Assembly: GCA_964631295.1 (NCBI GenBank)
Contig: CAZVXI010000089.1
Location: 1 to 12,402 of the forward strand
Direction of reading: 5' to 3'
Length of the DNA stretch: 12,402 nt
Source: CAZVXI01 sp964631295
GTDB taxonomy: Bacteria > Planctomycetota > Phycisphaerae > Phycisphaerales > SM1A02
Under the pieces are notes generated by a model, which made no database searches, was not told the origin of the DNA, and worked only from the letters and a program-made list of their open reading frames with translations. The translations under genes were made by a program, and so were the position numbers. This document shows, piece after piece, positions 7,416-12,402 of the stretch (positions are counted from its first letter, which is position 1; each line of letters opens with the position of its first letter).

Positions 7416-8485
7416 GAGACGGCTGCTCCGACATGATGCGGCGTGTCCATGACAACAGCGTCTGAATGAAGCGGCATGTCGGCCTCGATATCAGATGCCA
7501 GCGTACAGCCGATGATTGATTCCAGCATCGAGGGCGGCATGCCGGTGCCCGGTCGCTTGATCGTGACGTCCGACCGACGCACGACGTGACCGGCCGGAAG
7601 TTCGCGGGTTGCAACGATCGATTGCCTGGAGACTTGCCTCACATCCACTTCACACTCAAGCCGCTGTTTGCACTTCGGACCGAGTGCCTGCCACGTTTCG
7701 TGTGCGAGTCGAACATATTCTGCGAGTTGCACAGGATCAAGCGACGCTGCGTGGTCCGGGCCAGCAGCCTCACGGTTCCAGGTCAGATGCTTCTCCAGCA
7801 GCGTGGCACCGGTCGCGACCGCCAGCGCGCCAGTGATCACATCCTGCGTGTGGTCACTGTAGCCCAGTGCGTATCGGGTAACGGATTCCAGCGCGAAGCG
7901 ACCGGCAAGCGCTGCATCCTGCAGTGCCGTCGGATAGCTGCTCACGCATTGCATGACGAGGTGCGGATGCTCACCGATCCATGTGATTGCTGTCGCGACT
8001 TCTTCGAGATCAGCTGCGCCTGTTGAGAGAATCAAAGGTTGTCCCTTGCCGTGCTGAATCAGTTCCTCAATCAGCGGTTGATTGATAATATCGGGTGATG
8101 CGGTCTTGTAGGCATCCCATGAGAGGTGTGCCAGATGTGCCACATGCTGTACACTGAAGCTTGTGACGATCGAGTGAATCCCATGTTCATGCGCATAGTC
8201 GACGCATTGCTCAAGATTGTCGAGTGACAACTCGAGGGTCCGAAGCATCGTACGAGGATCAGTTGCGCCGGCACTCTGTTGATAGGCGGCAAGCACAGCT
8301 GCTCGGCTGAGCAGCGCATCAGCTTCGAAGTATTGGAACTTCACCGCGTCAGCATTGGCTGCAACTGCCGCATCGATCAGCGATATCGCTCGATCAAGTT
8401 GTCCATCATGGTTGACACCAATCTCGGCAATGATATATGGCTTGTGCGCTGATGAAATAGTGCGTTGTCCGATATGAACAGTCAT
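7412..8485 (-). CDS. neuB: N-acetylneuraminate/legionaminate synthase with SAF domain, NeuB type
   Basis: Condenses phosphoenolpyruvate with an N-acetylmannosamine-type sugar to form a nine-carbon nonulosonic acid. It is 357 residues from the chosen start. The NeuB TIM barrel shows AEIGVNHDG (20-28), VKFQ (48-51), SSYPT (182-186), GYSDHT (208-213), EKHLT (231-235) and GPDHAASLDP (242-251). A C-terminal SAF (antifreeze-like) domain covers about 285-345 (SRQSIVATRELPAGHVV, then DVTIKRPGTGMPP), which in NeuB helps bind the sugar. The start at 8485 is preferred over an ATG at 8509 because it makes an ATGA overlap with the upstream gene and has AGAGGT 9 bases before it. The family is clear; whether the product is sialic, legionaminic or another acid is not. 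Confidence 0.94.
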   Translation of the reverse strand: MTVHIGQRTISSAHKPYIIAEIGVNHDGQLDRAISLIDAAVAANADAVKFQYFEADALLSRAAVLAAYQQSAGATDPRTMLRTLELSLDNLEQCVDYAHEHGIHSIVTSFSVQHVAHLAHLSWDAYKTASPDIINQPLIEELIQHGKGQPLILSTGAADLEEVATAITWIGEHPHLVMQCVSSYPTALQDAALAGRFALESVTRYALGYSDHTQDVITGALAVATGATLLEKHLTWNREAAGPDHAASLDPVQLAEYVRLAHETWQALGPKCKQRLECEVDVRQVSRQSIVATRELPAGHVVRRSDVTIKRPGTGMPPSMLESIIGCTLASDIEADMPLHSDAVVMDTPHHVGAAVS

Positions 8486-9204
8486 GATCGACGGACCTCT
8501 GCGATGCACTTATGAGTAAGCGCGACTTCAGCAATCCACATATCCATTTCATCATCAATATCAACAACAGCACCAGCAGGATTGATCACTGCATACCGCT
8601 TTCTGCCGAGAAACGCATGGGGACGACCTTCAGCAATCGTGAACAATGAATCACGCGTCACCACAATGACGCCGCCATCGGGAACGTACAAAGGAGGAAG
8701 TTCCTGTCGACGATAAACGCCATGGTCATCGTATGCTTCCACGCAGCCATCCGTGCTGATGCGGCTCATCCACCAGGGGTGGTATTTGCCGACCGGTGCA
8801 TATGATTGCACGCTGTCGGCGTCATGCTCGGCGAGCTTTATAATCGCTTCATCGATCAATCCTGCAGGGCGAATGGGCACATTCGCATACATGATCACGA
8901 TGACTTGTGCATCTGATGCGACCACTTCGACGGCATGCCGAACAGCTGCATCAACAGTTGCTGTATCGCTGGCGAGAGATCTCGGCCGATTCACGACTGC
9001 GATCCCAGCATCATTTGCTTGCTTCTTAATTATATCACTGTCCGTTGAAATCAGCACCTCGTCGACGAGCGTTGCAGCGTTGGCAGCAACAATCGAGTGC
9101 ATGACTATTGGTTGGTTCGCCAGCATCTTCATGTTCTTGCCGGGCAGCCCCTTGCTGCCAGCTCGACCAATAATCACAGCGAGAATATTTCGCTCGTCGA
9201 TCAT
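8482..9204 (-). CDS. neuA: CMP-nonulosonic acid synthetase (cytidylyltransferase), NeuA type
   Basis: Activates the nonulosonic acid with CTP to give the CMP-sugar donor. It is 240 residues long, matching single-domain bacterial enzymes. The nucleotide loop IIGRAGSKGLPGKN (11-24) corresponds to the usual IPARGGSKGIPxKN; STDSDII (53-59), RPRSLASDTATVDAAV (73-88) and the metal-binding VDIDDEMD (214-221) are all present. Where most family members have QPTSPLR, this one reads YANVPIRP (106-113), which may alter base or sugar specificity. The ATG at 9204 overlaps the stop of the fusion gene (ATGA) and its own TGA overlaps the NeuB-type start. Ahead of the ATG there is only a weak GGGGTG, so coupling to the upstream gene is likely. 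Activation of a related sugar such as Kdn or legionaminic acid is equally possible. Confidence 0.88.
   Translation of the reverse strand: MIDERNILAVIIGRAGSKGLPGKNMKMLANQPIVMHSIVAANAATLVDEVLISTDSDIIKKQANDAGIAVVNRPRSLASDTATVDAAVRHAVEVVASDAQVIVIMYANVPIRPAGLIDEAIIKLAEHDADSVQSYAPVGKYHPWWMSRISTDGCVEAYDDHGVYRRQELPPLYVPDGGVIVVTRDSLFTIAEGRPHAFLGRKRYAVINPAGAVVDIDDEMDMWIAEVALTHKCIAEVRRS
8495..8500 (-). promoter_or_regulatory. Ribosome binding site of the NeuB-type gene
   Basis: AGAGGT on the minus strand inside the 3' end of the NeuA-type gene, 9 bases before the ATG at 8485. Together with the ATGA overlap it decides that start against the ATG at 8509, for which this site would lie inside the coding sequence. 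Confidence 0.55.
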
Positions 9205-12200
9205 TGGCGGAACACCCCAAGATCATCCATAGACACGGCGCGGGCTCCCTGCAGCGATGACCAGAGTGAAGTCAGTGAGTCAACGGCAATCGTGCCCAAT
9301 ACATCCCGAGCGGCGAGATCTCGTTCATCTACTGTGACGCTGCCATCGCTGAGAACAAGCATGCGTCTCAAGAGTTGATCCTCCACAACGTGTCGTGGTG
9401 TCGGCGCGGGTGTCAGTGGATCACTGATCTTCCAGATACCCTCAGCCACGCGATACTCGGCAGGTTGTTCTATGACGGCTGCGCCGAGTGTGTGCTGCCA
9501 TCGATCAAAGAACGTGTCGATGTCTTCAAAGGTGACCTCGCACCGCTGGATGCGCGGAACAATCCATGGCAGACCGATCCCGGCGGTTCCCTTCACGTTC
9601 GTCAGGCATCGGCGATGCTGTACGACATAGTCAATATTCTCGAGCACATCCTTGAAGCGATCGCAGCCCATCATTGTTTCATACGTCTTGGTGCGATCAG
9701 CGTGAAGATCAACACTGATGACATCCACGCCAGCGTCCAGTATGCGATCAATGACATCGCGATCGCAGACCAGTTCCGTCCTTACGTGAATTGCAGCGGC
9801 AACTCCGGAACTTGACAGCAACCTGATGATCTCATCGATCTCCGGGTGTAGCAGCGGATCGCCAAGCCCGTCGAGTGAAAATACTATGTCATCATACGCC
9901 AGATCAGTGTTGTGAATATCGTTTACGAGCTTGCGCAGGAGAGTGAGAGGCATGTCTGAGCGAGATACCGTGTTATACGGATGCGTCGCGAATACGCCGG
10001 TACTACTACGACGTGTCGTCAGCTCGAGAATAATGTGTTGTGGTAGTGGATCCGGGGCTTCTTGGCGGCTCGCTGCATATGCATTGAGGATCTCGCGAGG
10101 ATACACATTGTTGTTTAAGTGCAGACTGTTCATGTGATTCCACCGATCGCGTTCGCGCCTGTGTCCCATTGTGAGTCGAGCAATGGGGCGGCATAGTTCA
10201 GGCGGCAACTGCACGTTTGCATCGCGCGCAATTGGATCATGCTGTGGACGAGTGGGTTGATATACCAGCATCGCACCAATAGTTGACAGTCGATTGCGTT
10301 CCGCGAACTCGCGCATAAGATCGCGATTGATCAGGCATCCAGACAATCCCGGCACAGCCTGTGTAAAGACGAGGCGTTGCCGCTCGGGGAAAGCGCGATG
10401 ACGTTCGATGAGCGCATCGATGCCGTGTGCAGCATCAATGGCAGTTGCTGGTGCGTCCGGCGGAACGATGACCGCCGCGCTCATCTCCTGTTCGTCCATG
10501 ATTCGGAGCATTGTGTTCGGACAGAGATATTCATCATGAAATGCCAGACCGGAGATTCCGCCTCGCCAGGATGTTGGCGAAAAGAGTCGAGCTTTGTAGA
10601 TTGCCTCATGCTCTGGTCCAAATGGCGAGTTCCCACATGCTTCTACATGGAGATTGTCACACTGCATATTATAAAAAACTTGAGCATCAGAATCTGAACA
10701 GAGAATGATGACTTTCTCAATAAGCTTTGCTTGCTGCAAACGGGCGACGGTAGCGCAGACGGTTCCGGCCAAGTCATCATTGTGAAGTGAGTATCGAGTC
10801 GGATCGATTGCAACGAGAGCACAGACACGAACCGCAGTCGAATCATGTCCTTGTTGGTCCACGTCGCCCCGTGCCGTGTTCACGAGTTCACGCGTGGCTT
10901 TGTCACGCTCAATAACTGATTGCCCTCGCAGTACACGCTGAGCGTCTGCGAGTTGATCGATCATCTCTCCAGAAGCGTCGGCAATCCAGCGGACATTCTC
11001 ACAATCTCGTTCGAGTTCGAGCCGCTGCCGCTCAAGAGGGGTCCTGTCTGTCGCAAGTTGCATTCGTCGGTCAGCGCGAATCCGCTTGTATGCTCCAAGC
11101 TGATTGATTGTATTGACAAGTTGAAACGCTTCGAACTTGCTGTCCACGATGCGTCGTTGACGATCCATTTCAGAAAAATGGTGTTGCATCTGCTTCCGGT
11201 CATTCTGATCTCGGAGCATACAGTCAATAAGTCGCGATGAAGTCTCTGCTGCACATCGTAATGCGCAGATGTCAGCAATCACCGACGAAATTTGATTATC
11301 AGCAGCGTCCAGACGTTGCTCGTCATCAGTGTCTGCTGGTAGTGGGATCGTTATCGGAAGAGAAGTGGCATGGTCGTCTAAAAAAGAAGCGAGATCCTGC
11401 GACTCGGTGTGTTGTTTCGTGACGCCGCCATCACCTGCATCGATAATTGAGATGTCACGAGCTGTCATTTCCAGAAAATCGCGCTCAAACTGTCGGAGGT
11501 ACGTGAGCATCTGTGCATCGGTATAGATCGGCTTATCATGGACATCGCGCAGCTTACGCAGGTGGGTGCGATGCCGGACAATACGCTGCCACTCCATCAT
11601 CGGAATAGTATTGAATGGATTCAGTTCTGGTGCCCACACATCATGAATCGCAGTGCCGGGCGTATAGTACAATCCATCAGAGAATCCAAGATCCTGGCCA
11701 ATGAGTGCAATCGGGTTACAGCCGAGAAAATCCGCGAGGTACAGCGCGAGATGCGCAACTGTCGCGCCAGCGGGGAGCGTGCCCATGTCCCGCTTCAGAG
11801 GACCAAGGACACGATCAAGAAATTCCGATGCGCAGCATCGCTTCGGACCGGGGTAGATATCGAGAATGACCGGGTGTGCTTTCGGCTCTGCGACGAGTGT
11901 CACATCATGCAACTGATCAGCGTCGAGTCCTTCATAGAATCGCTGCGATATCTCGTGATAATCCAGAGCAGTAACAAAATGCGGACGGATACCCGCTTCG
12001 AGCAGTGGTTTGAGCGTTGTTTGCACAGCGATAATAATGCAGTGATCGCGAACGCCGGGCTGCTGAAGTGTTTCGATGTTTCGATGAAGACTCGGTCCCG
12101 CGGACACAATCACAGCCGGCTTACCGTCGCAGCAGTTGGCGAGATCAGCGATCCCACTGCCGCCCACGTAGTGATCCATGTTCAACAGCAGGTTGCGCGT

Positions 12201-12402
12201 CGTGTCGACCGAACGAATCAGGGTCGTGACGAGTGTCGTGCGGGCGGTTTCAACATACTGGCTGAACATCCGTGCGAACTCAACGGCTGCCTCGCCGAGA
12301 CGCTTGCGACTGGATGGGTGTTCGACAAACTCGACACCGAGCGCGATCGTTGATTCCGCGCCGTCGAGCAACCGGGCGAGTTCAGCCCGGTCGGCTGGAT
12401 CG
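9201..12402 (-). CDS. Maf/DUF115 glycosyltransferase-like, nucleotidyltransferase-like and degenerate radical SAM/SPASM fusion, 5' partial
   Basis: At least 1066 residues; the frame is open to the right edge, so the N-terminus is missing and the TTG at 12371 need not be the start. Numbering from that TTG: residues about 60-345 are a Maf (MAF_flag10/DUF115) domain with GKPAVIVSAGPSL (83-95), VTALDYHE (133-140) and LIGQDLGFSDGLYYTPG (223-239). Maf proteins of Campylobacter, Helicobacter and Aeromonas transfer nonulosonic acids to flagellin. Residues 346-505 are charged and helical. Residues 512-745 resemble a SpsF/NeuA-type nucleotidyltransferase without its RGGSK loop. Residues 776-1056 follow a radical SAM plus SPASM pattern (ELTTR, FSLDGLGDPLLHP, VDVISVDLHAD, MLVLSDGSV) but lack all cluster cysteines. 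It overlaps the NeuA-type gene by 4 bases and heads the visible operon. The overall order recalls spirochaete spiro-SPASM proteins (from memory, not checked). Flagellin as the target is an inference. Confidence 0.8.
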   Translation of the reverse strand, partial: DPADRAELARLLDGAESTIALGVEFVEHPSSRKRLGEAAVEFARMFSQYVETARTTLVTTLIRSVDTTRNLLLNMDHYVGGSGIADLANCCDGKPAVIVSAGPSLHRNIETLQQPGVRDHCIIIAVQTTLKPLLEAGIRPHFVTALDYHEISQRFYEGLDADQLHDVTLVAEPKAHPVILDIYPGPKRCCASEFLDRVLGPLKRDMGTLPAGATVAHLALYLADFLGCNPIALIGQDLGFSDGLYYTPGTAIHDVWAPELNPFNTIPMMEWQRIVRHRTHLRKLRDVHDKPIYTDAQMLTYLRQFERDFLEMTARDISIIDAGDGGVTKQHTESQDLASFLDDHATSLPITIPLPADTDDEQRLDAADNQISSVIADICALRCAAETSSRLIDCMLRDQNDRKQMQHHFSEMDRQRRIVDSKFEAFQLVNTINQLGAYKRIRADRRMQLATDRTPLERQRLELERDCENVRWIADASGEMIDQLADAQRVLRGQSVIERDKATRELVNTARGDVDQQGHDSTAVRVCALVAIDPTRYSLHNDDLAGTVCATVARLQQAKLIEKVIILCSDSDAQVFYNMQCDNLHVEACGNSPFGPEHEAIYKARLFSPTSWRGGISGLAFHDEYLCPNTMLRIMDEQEMSAAVIVPPDAPATAIDAAHGIDALIERHRAFPERQRLVFTQAVPGLSGCLINRDLMREFAERNRLSTIGAMLVYQPTRPQHDPIARDANVQLPPELCRPIARLTMGHRRERDRWNHMNSLHLNNNVYPREILNAYAASRQEAPDPLPQHIILELTTRRSSTGVFATHPYNTVSRSDMPLTLLRKLVNDIHNTDLAYDDIVFSLDGLGDPLLHPEIDEIIRLLSSSGVAAAIHVRTELVCDRDVIDRILDAGVDVISVDLHADRTKTYETMMGCDRFKDVLENIDYVVQHRRCLTNVKGTAGIGLPWIVPRIQRCEVTFEDIDTFFDRWQHTLGAAVIEQPAEYRVAEGIWKISDPLTPAPTPRHVVEDQLLRRMLVLSDGSVTVDERDLAARDVLGTIAVDSLTSLWSSLQGARAVSMDDLGVFRQ
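9987..10010 (-). other. Ruined radical SAM cluster motif (CxxxCxxC replaced by RSSTGVFA)
   Basis: Directly after ELTTR, where radical SAM proteins of this type read C-x3-C-x2-C, the codons CGT, GGC and GCG give R788, G792 and A795 at exactly that spacing. CGT and GGC are each one base from a cysteine codon (TGT, TGC); GCG is not. The frame on both sides is intact, so this is substitution and not a frameshift. A [4Fe-4S] cluster could not be held here. Confidence 0.75.
10137..10838 (-). other. Nucleotidyltransferase-like middle domain of the fusion protein
   Basis: Residues about 512-745 (numbered from the TTG at 12371) begin with a strand VCALVAI, then an inserted loop without the RGGSK nucleotide motif, a helix AGTVCATVARLQQ and a strand KVIILCSDSD, the order expected of a SpsF/NeuA-type Rossmann fold. 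Later VFTQAVPGLSG and DPIARDANVQLPPEL are conserved-looking blocks. The missing signature suggests a non-catalytic or redirected domain. The assignment rests on strand and helix order and is tentative. Confidence 0.45.

Noticed and set aside
6636..7436. 266-codon open frame on the plus strand opposite the NeuC-type gene
   Set aside because: Antisense to conserved NeuC motifs, low-complexity composition and no recognisable domain.
8486..8509. Upstream ATG for the NeuB-type gene
   Set aside because: The ATG at 8485 forms an ATGA overlap and has AGAGGT at proper spacing; the extension MHRRGPSI has no family support.
11538..12353. 271-codon open frame on the plus strand opposite the Maf domain
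   Set aside because: No recognisable domain, and it is fully antisense to a well-supported coding region; it looks like a shadow of codon use.

Overview
The window looks like a chromosomal segment from a Planctomycetota bacterium, probably near the Phycisphaerae. Three things suggest this: a GyrB with a long insert between its TOPRIM and C-terminal parts, a dockerin-like C-terminal tail (calcium loop DANGDGHVNLTD followed by HWG) of the kind common at the ends of secreted Phycisphaerae proteins, and a moderate to high GC content. The placement is an inference from protein features only. No rRNA, tRNA, CRISPR array or insertion sequence was seen.

Layout. The plus strand holds only gyrB (about 2-2341), cut at its 5' end by the window edge. 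A 38-codon orphan fragment of a dockerin-like domain follows its stop codon in the same frame. Everything after that is on the minus strand. Reading in the direction of transcription from the right edge, the first block is a tightly packed set of four genes: a large fusion protein (9201-12402, cut at its 5' end), a CMP-sialate-type cytidylyltransferase, a NeuB-type synthase with a SAF domain, and a NeuC-type hydrolysing 2-epimerase. Each junction is a 4-base stop/start overlap (ATGA, ATGA, GTGA). A 14-bp inverted repeat lies just past the last stop. The second block contains an HDOD signalling protein, a strong hairpin, a stand-alone LON-domain protein, queC, and an FAD-dependent oxidoreductase whose ribosome binding site abuts the queC stop.

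How the genes fit together. The four-gene block reads as a nonulosonic (sialic or legionaminic) acid pathway. NeuC makes the free N-acetylmannosamine-type sugar, NeuB condenses it with phosphoenolpyruvate, NeuA activates it with CTP, and the Maf/DUF115 domain of the fusion protein is a plausible transferase to flagellin. The most striking point is the rest of that fusion. After the Maf domain come a nucleotidyltransferase-like domain without the expected signature and a radical SAM/SPASM-like domain in which all three cluster cysteines are replaced at exact spacing (R, G, A), and the SPASM part has no cysteines either. It appears to be a glycosylation protein carrying two pseudoenzyme domains.
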